Source: JABDGV01 sp964577935 (GTDB lineage Bacteria > Chlamydiota > Chlamydiia > Chlamydiales > FEN-1388). From it: a stretch of 64,000 nt of DNA. The stretch lies in contig CAZOAJ010000004.1 of the NCBI GenBank assembly GCA_964577935.1, positions 62,001 to 126,000 of the forward strand. Direction: 5' to 3'. The first letter of the stretch is position 1, and each line of letters opens with the position of its first letter. The notes below the pieces were generated by a model that did not search any database, was not told where the DNA came from, and was given only the letters and a program-made list of their open reading frames with translations. Of the stretch, positions 52,758 to 62,468 are shown one piece after another. Position numbers and translations under genes: made by a program.

Positions 52758-53828
52758 ATGTCGAATTCAGTAGAACACGCTCATTATTCAGATTCACATT
52801 CAATTATCAAAGCCGCTGCTGAACTGATTGCTCATGCATATCAAAGTGGCGAGTGTCGTGAGCAACATCAAGCAATTACTGTAGAGGGAATCCTTTCTCA
52901 AAAATTAAATATAAATGTTGTCGACAAGGTTGTTGCGGTCAGCGCTCGATCAATCTACTTCAAATCTCTTAATGCAGACCCAGTTCAAGAATCCCAACAT
53001 CTGAGCTGCTCTCTGTGCAAAAATCACTTTCTAGAGACTATAGACAAGAATGAATTTGAAATTTCAGTGCGAACTATGGATCTCTTAAGAGCACAGAATA
53101 TTCCATCTTCGTGCGAATATGTATGCTTCAACGAACAATCAAAATTGATTGACGCCTATTTTCGTAAAGATGCGGCCCTTCAAACACAAATGACTCTTCC
53201 GATTCCTCCTCTCTATCAAGGCTTATTTGATCAAGTATGCGAAATTCAACAACATGAATTTGCCATTTCAAATGCAAAAGCCCAAAAGCCAGTATTGGCA
53301 ACTTGGCACTTATCAACTTGTGTAGCAGTTGCAGGCTTTAGCAAAGATCACCAAATTGGCTTTTTATTTCATATAGATGATGGATCGGATATTTCAGAGG
53401 CTATACAACAACTTGTAACCCTGCTAACAAACAAAGACCTTCCTCAGATCTCATTTGAGTATATACTTATTGGCGGAGTAGACAGTAATCACGAAAAAAG
53501 TGAAGAAAAAAAGAAATCGATTGAAACTCAATTTGATCAGAAAATATGCGAACACATCATTTTCAAAAGACGTCCTCATAAAGAAACTTGCACATTCACA
53601 ATGAACGAGTTCCTTCGTGATTCATTTTGGTCGAAATCTGTAAGGCTTAATCGAAGCATAGCGATTGATATGAGAAATGAAGACCCTCTATCGAACATTA
53701 TGGGTTATGAAGCCATTATAAACCCACTTTCCAATTATCGTAAACGAAAAAACACAATCGAAGAAGCGGAAGAATTTTGCAGTTTGCAAACCCCTAAAAT
53801 GAACTGCATCTATTCTGGAGATGAATGA
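52758..53828 (+). CDS. CheD-like candidate deamidase, effector-like
   Basis: A 356-residue protein with no signal peptide. Residues 178-240 resemble chemoreceptor deamidase CheD: VLATWHLSTCVAVAGF and IGFLFHIDDGSD, then FEYILIGGVDS. Thr182, Cys188 and His205 have exactly the spacing of the CheD triad (Thr21, Cys27, His44 in Thermotoga CheD). The N-terminal 175 residues contain several cysteines (CSLCKNHF and others) and are not recognised. No chemotaxis gene is in the window, so a role as a deamidase toxin or effector is more likely than methylation control. The enzymatic call is inferred. Confidence 0.62.
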   Translation: MSNSVEHAHYSDSHSIIKAAAELIAHAYQSGECREQHQAITVEGILSQKLNINVVDKVVAVSARSIYFKSLNADPVQESQHLSCSLCKNHFLETIDKNEFEISVRTMDLLRAQNIPSSCEYVCFNEQSKLIDAYFRKDAALQTQMTLPIPPLYQGLFDQVCEIQQHEFAISNAKAQKPVLATWHLSTCVAVAGFSKDHQIGFLFHIDDGSDISEAIQQLVTLLTNKDLPQISFEYILIGGVDSNHEKSEEKKKSIETQFDQKICEHIIFKRRPHKETCTFTMNEFLRDSFWSKSVRLNRSIAIDMRNEDPLSNIMGYEAIINPLSNYRKRKNTIEEAEEFCSLQTPKMNCIYSGDE

Positions 53829-54169
53829 GTCAGAAATAGATGCGGGGCCTAGACTTAAAAGTTTAGTGCACATTCATATAGAATAAAACTGAACGAACAT
53901 ACAACATCAAATCTCAAGAATTGGGTGTTGTATATTTCATGAAACACACAACTCACTCCTTTTTGTTCAAAAATAACTTTTTACATATTTCCTAGACATT
54001 CTGCTCCTCTTCATGCTAAAGAATGAGCTCGCAAAACCTCTTCTATTCAACATCGGACGCTTCAAAAAATTGCGTATCTGAATTGCACCTGAATTTAGGG
54101 CAGTTGAAATTCTACTAAGAATGAGAGGGGTCTTAAAAAAACCTGTGATTCTGAGATGTAAGGGAACGA
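53829..54169. other. 341-base gap, weak hairpin only
   Basis: ATACAACA (53899-53906) and TGTTGTAT (53926-53933) form an 8-bp inverted repeat that may terminate the CheD-like gene. No intact gene or RNA was recognised. A possible transposase remnant on the minus strand is discussed under rejected items. Confidence 0.4.
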
Positions 54170-55105
54170 ATGAGTAAAATATACAAGATAGCACTTGCTA
54201 TTCTCCTCTTCCTTATTTTAGCGAGCCTCTCGACCTGGTTTCTGATCCAGCAAAATATCCCCGTACTCGACCCTAAAGGATTAATTGGATTAAAGGAAAA
54301 AAATCTCCTCATTATCGCTACACTCTTGATGTTGATTGTCGTTATTCCCGTTTTCATCATGACTTTTTATTTCGCTTGGAAGTACCGAGAAGGGAACAAG
54401 AAATCAACATATGCCCCAGATTGGGATTTTAATCTTTTAGCCGAGATAATTTGGTGGGGAATTCCTTGTTTGATCATCATTGCTCTTGCCTACATAACAT
54501 GGAAAAGCAGCTATGAACTCGATCCCTTCAAATCCATAGATACAGATAAAAAACCAATCACTATTCAAGTCGTAGCTCTCCCCTGGAAATGGCTTTTTAT
54601 ATACCCTGAACAACATATTGCATCTCTCAACTACATTCAGATTCCTGAGAAAACTCCTATTAAGTTTGAAATCTCTGCTGATGCGCCTATGAATTCATTC
54701 TGGATTCCACAGCTTGGAGGCCAAGTTTTTGCAATGCCAGGGATGAAAACAAAACTCCATCTTATTGCTCATGAAGTCGGTAGCTATATGGGATGTTCGG
54801 CTAACTTGAGTGGTCAAGGATTTTCCGGAATGAACTTTGTTGTGAAATCAAGCTCAAAAGAAGATTTCAGCCGTTGGACACAATCCACTCAACAGTCAAA
54901 TAAATTATTAAATCTTGATCAATACCTACAAATAGCTAAGCCAAGTGAAAATGATCCTGTAGCTCTATTTGCGTTAAAAAAAGAAGACCTATTTGACTGG
55001 ATTATTATGAAATACATGATGCCTATGACAGATATGTGTGAGACGGCCATGCCATGTATAAATTGTGAATCCTCAAAGCAATCAGACACCCCTGTGAATA
55101 ATTAG
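54170..55105 (+). CDS. cyoA: Cytochrome bo ubiquinol oxidase subunit II
   Basis: A 311-residue subunit II of the quinol oxidase. It has two transmembrane helices (residues 7-27 and 45-67) and a periplasmic cupredoxin domain with QVVALPWKWLFIYPEQ and FWIPQLGGQVFAMPGM. The region where cytochrome-c oxidases carry CuA ligands reads HEVGSYMGCSANLSG, lacking the full Cys/His set, which marks a quinol rather than cytochrome c oxidase. AAGGG lies before the ATG. First gene of cyoABCDE. Confidence 0.95.
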   Translation: MSKIYKIALAILLFLILASLSTWFLIQQNIPVLDPKGLIGLKEKNLLIIATLLMLIVVIPVFIMTFYFAWKYREGNKKSTYAPDWDFNLLAEIIWWGIPCLIIIALAYITWKSSYELDPFKSIDTDKKPITIQVVALPWKWLFIYPEQHIASLNYIQIPEKTPIKFEISADAPMNSFWIPQLGGQVFAMPGMKTKLHLIAHEVGSYMGCSANLSGQGFSGMNFVVKSSSKEDFSRWTQSTQQSNKLLNLDQYLQIAKPSENDPVALFALKKEDLFDWIIMKYMMPMTDMCETAMPCINCESSKQSDTPVNN

Positions 55106-55118
55106 CGTAAGGATCGAT

Positions 55119-57116
55119 ATGTTTGGACGATTAACTATAGATGCCTTCAAGCATGATGAAGTTGCGACTGGAGGAGCTATCTCGATGGTCGTTGCAGCGA
55201 TCTTCATAATTGCTTTTATAACATACACAGGCCGCTGGAAATGGATTTGGAAAGAATGGTTTACATCTCTGGATCCAAAAAAGATTGGAGCAATGTACAT
55301 CATTGTAGCTTCTGTCATGCTCGTAAAAGGATTTATGGATGCAGGCATGATGCGTGTCCAACAGGCACTATCTGCTGGTGATTGCCATGGTTTTTTGTCT
55401 GCTGACCACTTTCAACAGGTTTTTTCAGCTCATGGCACGAGCATGATATTTTTTGTTGCCATGGGATTTGTGTTTGGTCTCATGAATTTAATAATACCCC
55501 TCCAAATAGGCGCTCGCGATGTAGCCTTTCCATTTCTTAATTCGGTCAGTCTATGGTTCTTCGTAACCGGAGCTCTTCTAGTTAATTTATCCCTAGCCAT
55601 AGGTGAATTTTCAGCGGCTGGTTGGCTAGCATATCCCCCACTTGCAGGAACAGAATATAATCCAGGTGTTGGAGTTGACTACTGGATTTGGAGTCTACAA
55701 ATCGCAGGAGCCGGAAGTCTGCTTTCGGGAATTAATTTTTTAGTCACAATAATCAAGATGCGTTGTCCTGGTATGACGCTTATGAAAATGCCTATATTTG
55801 TTTGGAGTGCCTTAGGAAGTTTAATCCTGATCGTTTTTGCATTCCCTATTTTGACAGTTACGCTTGGACTCCTCTCTTTAGATCGCCTCATGGGCATGCA
55901 TTTTTTTACTCCTGATTTTGGCGGCAACCCAATGATGTTTATTAACCTGATTTGGGCATGGGGGCACCCTGAAGTGTATATTCTTGTACTTCCAGCATTT
56001 GGAATATTTTCTGAAGTAGTTGCTACTTTTTCACAAAAGCGGCTATTTGGCTATGTATCGATGGTTTGGGCACTTGCTGCAATTACTTTTCTCTCCTTTA
56101 TCGTCTGGGTACATCACTTCTTTACGATGGGAGCAGGCCCAAATGTCAATTCGTTCTTTGGCATCATGACCATGCTGATTGCTGTACCTACAGGAGTAAA
56201 GATCTTTAATTGGCTCTTTACGATGTATCGAGGAAGAATCATCTTTAAGACTCCGATGCTATGGTTTATAGGATTTGTCGTAGCTTTTACCACAGGAGGG
56301 ATGACTGGCGTGCTTCTATCGGTTCCTCCAGTCGATTTTCAAGTACACAATAGCCTCTTCTTAATAGCGCACTTTCATTCCACTATAATTGGAGGAGTCT
56401 TATTCGGCTTCTTTGCTGGAATCACCTACTGGTTTCCGAAATTCACTGGAATTAAACTTAATGAAAAACTCGGTCGCTATGCCTTTTGGTTTTGGCTTAT
56501 TGGCTTTATAGTCGCCTTTATGCCTCTCTATATTCTCGGTTTTATGGGAGCTACCCGTCGTTTAGACCATTACGAAGCCTCTTTGGGCTGGCAGCCCCTA
56601 TTTATAGTTGCAGCAATCGGATTTGGCATTATCAGCCTAGGAATCTTTTTTCAGGTTCTTCAGATTCTTGTGAGTATTAAACAGAAAAGACAAAACATGG
56701 ACATAACAGGTGATCCGTGGAATGGTCGTACTCTTGAATGGTCCACATCTTCTCCACCGCCCTTTTATAACTTTGCATTTATCCCTGAAGTCCATGAACG
56801 AGATGCATTCTGGGCGATGAAAAAGACCTCTGCATCGGAGGCTTCAACTCAGAAATCTACACATTTCTCCTATCAAGATATCCATATGCCTAAAAATAGC
56901 CCTATGGGTGTTCTTATCGGCGGATTTAGCTTCATTTTTGGCTTTGCCATCATCTGGCATATTACGTGGATGGCCGTCATAGGTCTTTTAGGGATAATTA
57001 CCTGCACGATTATACGACTATCTGATGATGATCCTGACTACTACGTACCTGCCAAAGAAGTAGAAAGTATAGAAGTAGAATTCAGAACAAGAAAGGAATC
57101 GGCATGTCAGAAGTAG
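55119..57116 (+). CDS. cyoB: Cytochrome bo ubiquinol oxidase subunit I
   Basis: A 665-residue catalytic subunit with about 15 membrane helices, holding haem b, haem o3 and CuB. The CuB and proton-path residues are visible in WAWGHPEVYILVLPAFGIF (His and Tyr) and FIVWVHHFFTMGAGP (His-His). It also has AHFHSTIIGG. It reduces O2 to water and pumps protons. It starts 13 bases after cyoA and overlaps cyoC by 13 bases. Confidence 0.97.
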   Translation: MFGRLTIDAFKHDEVATGGAISMVVAAIFIIAFITYTGRWKWIWKEWFTSLDPKKIGAMYIIVASVMLVKGFMDAGMMRVQQALSAGDCHGFLSADHFQQVFSAHGTSMIFFVAMGFVFGLMNLIIPLQIGARDVAFPFLNSVSLWFFVTGALLVNLSLAIGEFSAAGWLAYPPLAGTEYNPGVGVDYWIWSLQIAGAGSLLSGINFLVTIIKMRCPGMTLMKMPIFVWSALGSLILIVFAFPILTVTLGLLSLDRLMGMHFFTPDFGGNPMMFINLIWAWGHPEVYILVLPAFGIFSEVVATFSQKRLFGYVSMVWALAAITFLSFIVWVHHFFTMGAGPNVNSFFGIMTMLIAVPTGVKIFNWLFTMYRGRIIFKTPMLWFIGFVVAFTTGGMTGVLLSVPPVDFQVHNSLFLIAHFHSTIIGGVLFGFFAGITYWFPKFTGIKLNEKLGRYAFWFWLIGFIVAFMPLYILGFMGATRRLDHYEASLGWQPLFIVAAIGFGIISLGIFFQVLQILVSIKQKRQNMDITGDPWNGRTLEWSTSSPPPFYNFAFIPEVHERDAFWAMKKTSASEASTQKSTHFSYQDIHMPKNSPMGVLIGGFSFIFGFAIIWHITWMAVIGLLGIITCTIIRLSDDDPDYYVPAKEVESIEVEFRTRKESACQK

Positions 57117-57718
57117 TGGTAAGCGCACAAACACACCACGTAGCACATCATGAAGAGAGCACTGCTAAGACCCTATTTGGATTCTGGGTCTATATCATGA
57201 CTGACTGTGTTTTATTTTCGATACTCTTCGCAACCTATGCAGTTCTCCATAATGGGACATTTGGAGGGCCTACATCAAAAGAGTTATTTAGCCTTCCATT
57301 CGCCCTGACCGAGACTCTTATACTTCTTACGAGCAGCTTCACTTGCGGCTTAGTTATGCTCATGGCAGTGAAACTGAAGACATCAAAAACTCTCCTCTGG
57401 CTTGCAGTTACATTTTCACTTGGAGCTCTTTTTTTAGCTTTAGAATTGAATGAGTTTCAGCAGCTAGTGCTTGAGGGAAATAGTTGGCAGCGAAGTGCGT
57501 TTTTATCTTCTTATTTTACTCTTGTAGGAACACATGGGTTACATATCACCATCGGTCTTTTATGGATCATTGTCATGGCGGCTCAAATCGTTCGTGGAGG
57601 CATGACCCCTATTCGACTTAGAAGACTGACATGCTTTAGCTTGTTTTGGCATTTTTTAGATGTAGTTTGGATCTTCATATTTACAGTTGTGTACTTGATG
57701 GGAGCTCAAATAGCATGA
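57104..57718 (+). CDS. cyoC: Cytochrome bo ubiquinol oxidase subunit III
   Basis: A 204-residue subunit III with five helices. Typical pieces are LFGFWVYIMTDCVLFSILFA, the SYFTLVGTHGLHITIGLLW stretch and LFWHFLDVVWIFIFTVVYL. It stabilises the oxidase. It overlaps cyoB by 13 bases at its start and cyoD by 4 bases (ATGA) at its end. Confidence 0.96.
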   Translation: MSEVVVSAQTHHVAHHEESTAKTLFGFWVYIMTDCVLFSILFATYAVLHNGTFGGPTSKELFSLPFALTETLILLTSSFTCGLVMLMAVKLKTSKTLLWLAVTFSLGALFLALELNEFQQLVLEGNSWQRSAFLSSYFTLVGTHGLHITIGLLWIIVMAAQIVRGGMTPIRLRRLTCFSLFWHFLDVVWIFIFTVVYLMGAQIA

Positions 57719-58101
57719 AGTACGAATCTGATGCGCATGATGTAGCGAGCAATATGAATCATGGAACCCTGAAATCGTATGTGATTGGGTTCGTTCTTTC
57801 CATTATATTGACTCTTGTAGCTTATTATTTCGTTCTCTACAGGATCTTACTCGGCTGGCCATTAGCATTCACACTTTGTGGGTTCGGCATTTTACAAGCC
57901 CTTGTTCAACTCATCTTCTTTATCCATCTTGATAAAGAGGCAAAGCCTCGATGGAACTTCATCGCATTTCTTTTCATGGTCATGGTTATTGTGATTTTGG
58001 TAGGTGGTTCACTGTGGATCATGTACCACTTAACTGAACGTACAATGTCTGAAACTGAAATGACGAATTACATGCTTCGTCAGGCCGGAGTCCAAAAATA
58101 A
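57715..58101 (+). CDS. cyoD: Cytochrome bo ubiquinol oxidase subunit IV
   Basis: A 128-residue small subunit with three helices: SYVIGFVLSIILTLVAYYFV, FTLCGFGILQALVQLIFFIH and FMVMVIVILVGGSLWIMYHL. The signature QLIFFIHLDKEAKPRWN is that of CyoD. The start ATG overlaps the cyoC stop codon (ATGA). Confidence 0.95.
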   Translation: MKYESDAHDVASNMNHGTLKSYVIGFVLSIILTLVAYYFVLYRILLGWPLAFTLCGFGILQALVQLIFFIHLDKEAKPRWNFIAFLFMVMVIVILVGGSLWIMYHLTERTMSETEMTNYMLRQAGVQK

Positions 58102-58130
58102 CATATCAATCGACAAGGCATTATTCGACT

Positions 58131-58982
58131 GTGATCAAACATTACTTTGCTTTAATTAAACCTGGAATCATCTTTGGAAATGCTGTAACTGCTGCAGGGG
58201 GATTTGCTCTCGCTTCAAAGGGAGATGTCCATTGGGAGCTTCTTTTTGCTATGCTCCTTGGCCTTTCATGCATTATAGGGAGCGCTTGTACTCTTAACAA
58301 CTGTATGGATGTTGAAATTGATGCTAAAATGTCAAGAACTCAACAAAGACCTTTAGTCAAAAAGATAATTTCAATACACCAAGCTATTTTTTTTGCCCTC
58401 CTTCTTGGATCATTTGGATCGATTGAATTGGCATTTTCCACGAACTTATTGACTATGAATCTTGCCCTCAGCGGCCTCTTTATGTATGTAGTCATTTATG
58501 GCATCTCAAAATACCACACAACGTATGGAACTCTTATAGGAAGCATCGCAGGAGCAATCCCCCCATTAGTTGGATACTGCGCTGTAAGCAATGATTTAAA
58601 TATGGGAGCTCTTCTTCTCTTTTTAATCATCGTCTTTTGGCAAATGCCCCATTTCTACGCTATCGCCATATATCGAAAAGAGGATTACGCAAGAGCAAAG
58701 CTTCCGATTTTACCCCTCATACGAGGCATAAAACGAACAAAGATAGCTATGTTACTCTATACAATTGCCTTTATTTGCGCAGCCCTATCACTTACCCTCT
58801 ATGGGTATACGGGATCCTATTACCTTGTTGCAATTTTGTTGTTTGGAGGAACGTGGCTTGCATTATCCATCAAAGGTTTTTGGGCGCCCAATGACATACT
58901 TTGGGCACGTCAGATGTTTATTTTCTCTCTCATACTTGTAATGACGACATCAATAATGATGTCGATCAATTCAGTTGCATAA
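58131..58982 (+). CDS. cyoE: Protohaem IX farnesyltransferase (haem O synthase)
   Basis: A 283-residue UbiA-family prenyltransferase that adds farnesyl to haem b to make the haem O used by subunit I. The first Asp-rich site is NNCMDVEIDAKMSRTQQRPL and the second is YAIAIYRKEDYARAKLPILP. About eight or nine helices are present. The start codon is GTG. It follows cyoD by 29 bases, completing the operon. Its farnesyl diphosphate depends on isoprenoid supply, to which idi at 43.4 kb contributes. Confidence 0.95.
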   Translation: MIKHYFALIKPGIIFGNAVTAAGGFALASKGDVHWELLFAMLLGLSCIIGSACTLNNCMDVEIDAKMSRTQQRPLVKKIISIHQAIFFALLLGSFGSIELAFSTNLLTMNLALSGLFMYVVIYGISKYHTTYGTLIGSIAGAIPPLVGYCAVSNDLNMGALLLFLIIVFWQMPHFYAIAIYRKEDYARAKLPILPLIRGIKRTKIAMLLYTIAFICAALSLTLYGYTGSYYLVAILLFGGTWLALSIKGFWAPNDILWARQMFIFSLILVMTTSIMMSINSVA

Positions 58983-59041
58983 CCTTAAGATGGTTCTTGG
59001 AAAGGATTTACATTTATCAGAGTACTTGGGGTTCATATAAT

Positions 59042-60055
59042 ATGATGATAAAACAATTCATTACCGTGTGTTTACTTTGCGCTTCCATAAGTACAGTCGA
59101 CATAAAAGCAATCGAGCCCAAAAAAGATTGCAGCACCAAAAAACTTATCCGAAAACCACTCGTCTCCCATCATAGATTTTATTGGACAACAGGCCCGAGA
59201 GGTCCTCAAGGACGAACTGGGCCAAGAGGCCCTGAAGGGATACAAGGACCCGCAGGAATTGCAGGAGCACCTGGAATTGGCACTACTGGAGCAACAGGAG
59301 CTGATGGTAAAGATGGAGCTACAGGCGCTACCGGAGCAACTGGAACTCAGGGCATAGCAGGAGCCACGGGAACAACAGGGGTTAAGGGGGCAACTGGAAG
59401 CACTGGTGCGACAGGGCCCCAAGGCGTAGCAGGATCACCAGGAGCTACAGGCGCTACCGGTGCAACTGGGACTCAGGGTATAGCAGGAGCCACGGGAACA
59501 ACCGGGGTTAAGGGAGCAACTGGAAGCACTGGTGCGACAGGGCCCCAAGGCGTAGCAGGATCACCAGGAAATACAGGCCCAGCTGGAGCCTCTTTTTCAT
59601 CGTCATATGTATATGGCAACAATTTCAATGATCAAAGCGAACTTATATTAAAACAAGGAAAAGCAGGATTCATCCCCTTGCCAGTCATCATCCAAAAAAA
59701 GAATTTCGCACAGACCGACCAATTTACTTACCGAGCTCTTGAGAGTGGAGTCTATTTTCTAAGTTTGGATACAAAGGTAACCACTTCAGAATCCAGTGGA
59801 AAAACAGACAACCTCTCATTTCTATTTACAATCAATGGATTTGACATACAAAAAACTCAATCGCTCATAACTATCCCCTCAAGGTCGACGAATATGGCAA
59901 TCAACCTTCAATACATGATTCCTTTACACGCAGGAGACAGCCTCTCCATCAAAGCGGCACCCATCGATTGTACCGTACAGTTTTCGTCAACAGCAGGACA
60001 AAATATATATAATCGAGCATTAAGCCTTATTAAAATTGATGAGATTACTGAATAG
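59042..60055 (+). CDS. Secreted collagen-like protein 3
   Basis: A 337-residue exported collagen-like protein. It has a signal peptide (IKQFITVCLLCASISTVDIKA), a short linker and a Gly-X-Y tract from about residue 48 to 185 beginning GPRGPQGRTGPRGPEG, rich in GAT triplets. A beta-rich C-terminal domain of about 150 residues (QFTYRALESGVYFLSLDTKV, NLQYMIPLHAGDSLSIKAAP) resembles C1q/TNF-like domains, although it differs from those of proteins 1 and 2. The collagen tract holds two copies of a 126-base unit. ATG 59042 is chosen because the signal peptide starts there. Confidence 0.88.
   Translation: MMIKQFITVCLLCASISTVDIKAIEPKKDCSTKKLIRKPLVSHHRFYWTTGPRGPQGRTGPRGPEGIQGPAGIAGAPGIGTTGATGADGKDGATGATGATGTQGIAGATGTTGVKGATGSTGATGPQGVAGSPGATGATGATGTQGIAGATGTTGVKGATGSTGATGPQGVAGSPGNTGPAGASFSSSYVYGNNFNDQSELILKQGKAGFIPLPVIIQKKNFAQTDQFTYRALESGVYFLSLDTKVTTSESSGKTDNLSFLFTINGFDIQKTQSLITIPSRSTNMAINLQYMIPLHAGDSLSIKAAPIDCTVQFSSTAGQNIYNRALSLIKIDEITE
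59315..59566 (+). repeat. Two tandem 126-base repeats in collagen-like gene 3
   Basis: Two near-identical 126-base units (59315-59440 and 59441-59566) encode 14 Gly-X-Y triplets each, including TQGIAGATGTTGVKGATGST. Differences are mostly silent. This points to recent duplication and likely length variation between strains. Confidence 0.85.
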
Positions 60056-60067
60056 CAGGTATCTAAC

Positions 60068-61084
60068 TCAAAGAACCACATTGGCATGACTTAACTGTTT
60101 TTCAAATCCAGATAGAGTCAAAGCTCCACCTGAATGGATGATGAGAACATTTCCTCTAATTTCAGAGTTATGAGCTATCTGATTTTTTATCTCGTAAAAA
60201 AGCTTTGCTGAGTAGATCGGATCAAGGAGAACCCCCTCATTCTTAGCTATGTGGGAAATGAAATTAAATATAGTTCTGTTTGTAGCTCCAAACGATGCAG
60301 CATTCGTTGGATAGATCGATGCAAACGAAGAAATAGATGACAAGTGGGAAGAAAAATCTTCTCCTACCCATTTTTTGAAGTCTGATTGAAGTTGCTGTAC
60401 TCTTTTGATAAAGGATTCTTCATTATCTGCAAGATGCAGAAAATGACACTTACACTCTTTCTTCAATAAAGTCATTCCAAGAAGTAAAGCCGCGGCGGAA
60501 AGTCCCGTTCCAACTTCCATAACAACATGATCAAAGGAAAGTCCTAATTGTTTCTCATTACGGATAATATCCATGGGCAGGGAAAGAGCTCCAAGGAATG
60601 CAGGAAAAAGAAATGCACCTTCAGGAATGATAATCGAATTATGGTGCGACTGTTGATACTCTTCTACTATCCGCTCGATATTAAGCCAGTCGGTTTTTGA
60701 TATCCACTTCATCGAGGATGAAGGAAGCAAGGTCTCAAGAAAAAGAAAGTTTCCCTGAGATGCTTGCGGCCTCGGACCCTTTAAAAAAAGAGTTGGCTGC
60801 AAGCCCTCTTCAATGAGAAGTTGAGTGATAGAGAGAACATGATTCGAAAATGCTCCTCCAATCACCAGAACTTCCTTAAATCCCTTCTGAAGAATATAAG
60901 GGATGAGAGTGCGGTATTTACGAAATTTGCAGCCCGAAATACCAAATCCGAGCTCATCATCACGCTTCACAAAGAATCCTTCTGGAAATGACCGTAATCG
61001 ATGCACTCTCGAAGTAATGGGATAATCTTTTTGAGGATATTCAAAAAGTTTACTCTGCAAAAAATTAAAAACCTTTAAATCCAC
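60068..61084 (-). CDS. PLP enzyme, D-cysteine desulfhydrase / ACC deaminase family
   Basis: A 338-residue fold-type II PLP enzyme. The PLP lysine is in FGISGCKFRKYR. The substrate-loop GGAFSNHVLSITQLL and the phosphate-binding end LIIHSGGALTLSGF are visible. The family includes D-cysteine desulfhydrase (D-Cys to pyruvate, sulfide and ammonia) and ACC deaminase; the active-site details that separate them cannot be decided by eye. The start codon is GTG. It is convergent with collagen-like gene 3 with only 12 bases between the stops. Confidence 0.85.
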   Translation of the reverse strand: MDLKVFNFLQSKLFEYPQKDYPITSRVHRLRSFPEGFFVKRDDELGFGISGCKFRKYRTLIPYILQKGFKEVLVIGGAFSNHVLSITQLLIEEGLQPTLFLKGPRPQASQGNFLFLETLLPSSSMKWISKTDWLNIERIVEEYQQSHHNSIIIPEGAFLFPAFLGALSLPMDIIRNEKQLGLSFDHVVMEVGTGLSAAALLLGMTLLKKECKCHFLHLADNEESFIKRVQQLQSDFKKWVGEDFSSHLSSISSFASIYPTNAASFGATNRTIFNFISHIAKNEGVLLDPIYSAKLFYEIKNQIAHNSEIRGNVLIIHSGGALTLSGFEKQLSHANVVL

Positions 61085-61298
61085 TGAACTTATTCGCTTA
61101 TATTAAATGTATTACATGAGCACAAACCATATCGAAAACAACTTTTGGTCTACAGAGGAAAAGAGACAGAAAGAAGATTGAACACATCACATCAAGAGCT
61201 ATCCCCCATATCGTTTGACCTAAGGTTTTGATTTTTGATATTAAATATTGTTTAACAATAAAATGTTTGGGGTTTTCTAAAGATCGAGACCTTTACGG

Positions 61299-62459
61299 AT
61301 GTTGAAAATTGCTCCTAAGCTAACGTTCGCTCTTATCCTGCAAGCTTCTCTCATTGGAGCTGTTCATCATCTATACAAAGTAGATGATCCTGCTCATACG
61401 ATTATAGAAAATATGATCATTCCTTTTATCAATGACAACAAAATACCAGGCCTCGCAATTGCAACCTACGTAGATCAAAAAGACTCTATATTATGCTATG
61501 GGCTCTCTAACAAAAAACATCAAACACCTATTACTCAAGATACACTCTTTGAAATTGGGTCTGTTACAAAGGTTTTCACAGCCACAGAGCTTGCTTTAGA
61601 AGTACTTCAAAATCGGATGTATCTCGACAATTCAATTACTGAATATGTGCCCACGTTAAGAAAAACAAGTCCAATCGTGAATGTAACACTTCTTCAATTG
61701 GCTACGCACACATCAAGCCTACCTCGGGTTGCACCAAAACAGAATGTAAATCACAAGTACACTCGAGGAGATCTCATACACTTTATAAATACATGGACGC
61801 CGCAATATCCAATTGGATCACATTATCTTTATTCGAATTTAGCTTTTGGCCTTTTAGGATTTGCTCTCGAAAACATTGAGGAAAAATCATATCAGATGGT
61901 GATCCGGAAGGACATTTGCACACCTCTTGGAATGACTTCGACATGGACAGATGTTCCGAATTATCTTATGAAAAATCTTGCCACGGGATACTCAGCAATA
62001 GGAGTTCCTATCAAATTTCCATGGAAAGTAATTTGGAAGGGATCCGGAGCCCTTCGTTCTTCACCAAAAGATATGTTACAATTCCTAAAGGCAAATCTTG
62101 GAGTTTTTGGCCCAAGCAGGCTTAAGGATGCTATGCAATTGGCTCAAAAATCATTTTTTATCGCGAATGATAAACTCTCTCTCGGGCTTGCCTGGCAAAG
62201 ATCCCTTGATAAGGGAATTCTTATTATCGATAAGGATGGAGCCGTTCCCGGCTTTTCTACATATATCGGTATGATCCCATCAAACAAAATTGGAATAGTC
62301 ATTTGTATAAATAGGCGCGAAAAGGGAATAACTCAACTAGGCAGAAAAATTCTGCTTAGTCTACTCAAAAATAAGGTCCAGGTCACGCCTACAAATATAA
62401 AAAAACCACCGATATTTCTCTTGAATCCAAAAATTCTACTCTCCAATCAATCGATTTAA
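61299..62459 (+). CDS. Exported class-C beta-lactamase-like serine hydrolase
   Basis: A 386-residue periplasmic hydrolase. The signal or anchor is residues 8-23 (LTFALILQASLIGAVH). The active site is Ser88-x-x-Lys91 in EIGSVTKVFTATEL, and the second motif is Tyr178-Ser-Asn180 in SHYLYSNLAFGLLG. The third motif (KTG in AmpC) reads DKDGAVPGFSTYIG. It belongs to the AmpC / penicillin-binding-like esterase superfamily. Members act as beta-lactamases, D-aminopeptidases or esterases. With Chlamydiae's reduced peptidoglycan, a role in envelope remodelling or resistance is plausible but unproved. Confidence 0.87.
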   Translation: MLKIAPKLTFALILQASLIGAVHHLYKVDDPAHTIIENMIIPFINDNKIPGLAIATYVDQKDSILCYGLSNKKHQTPITQDTLFEIGSVTKVFTATELALEVLQNRMYLDNSITEYVPTLRKTSPIVNVTLLQLATHTSSLPRVAPKQNVNHKYTRGDLIHFINTWTPQYPIGSHYLYSNLAFGLLGFALENIEEKSYQMVIRKDICTPLGMTSTWTDVPNYLMKNLATGYSAIGVPIKFPWKVIWKGSGALRSSPKDMLQFLKANLGVFGPSRLKDAMQLAQKSFFIANDKLSLGLAWQRSLDKGILIIDKDGAVPGFSTYIGMIPSNKIGIVICINRREKGITQLGRKILLSLLKNKVQVTPTNIKKPPIFLLNPKILLSNQSI

Positions 62460-62468
62460 TACCACGTA

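Noticed and set aside
53967..54194. Possible transposase C-terminus remnant on the minus strand (NFLKRPMLNRRGFASSFFS)
   Set aside because: It vaguely resembles IS982-type endings, but no inverted repeats, target duplication or further domains are visible, and it overlaps the cyoA start.
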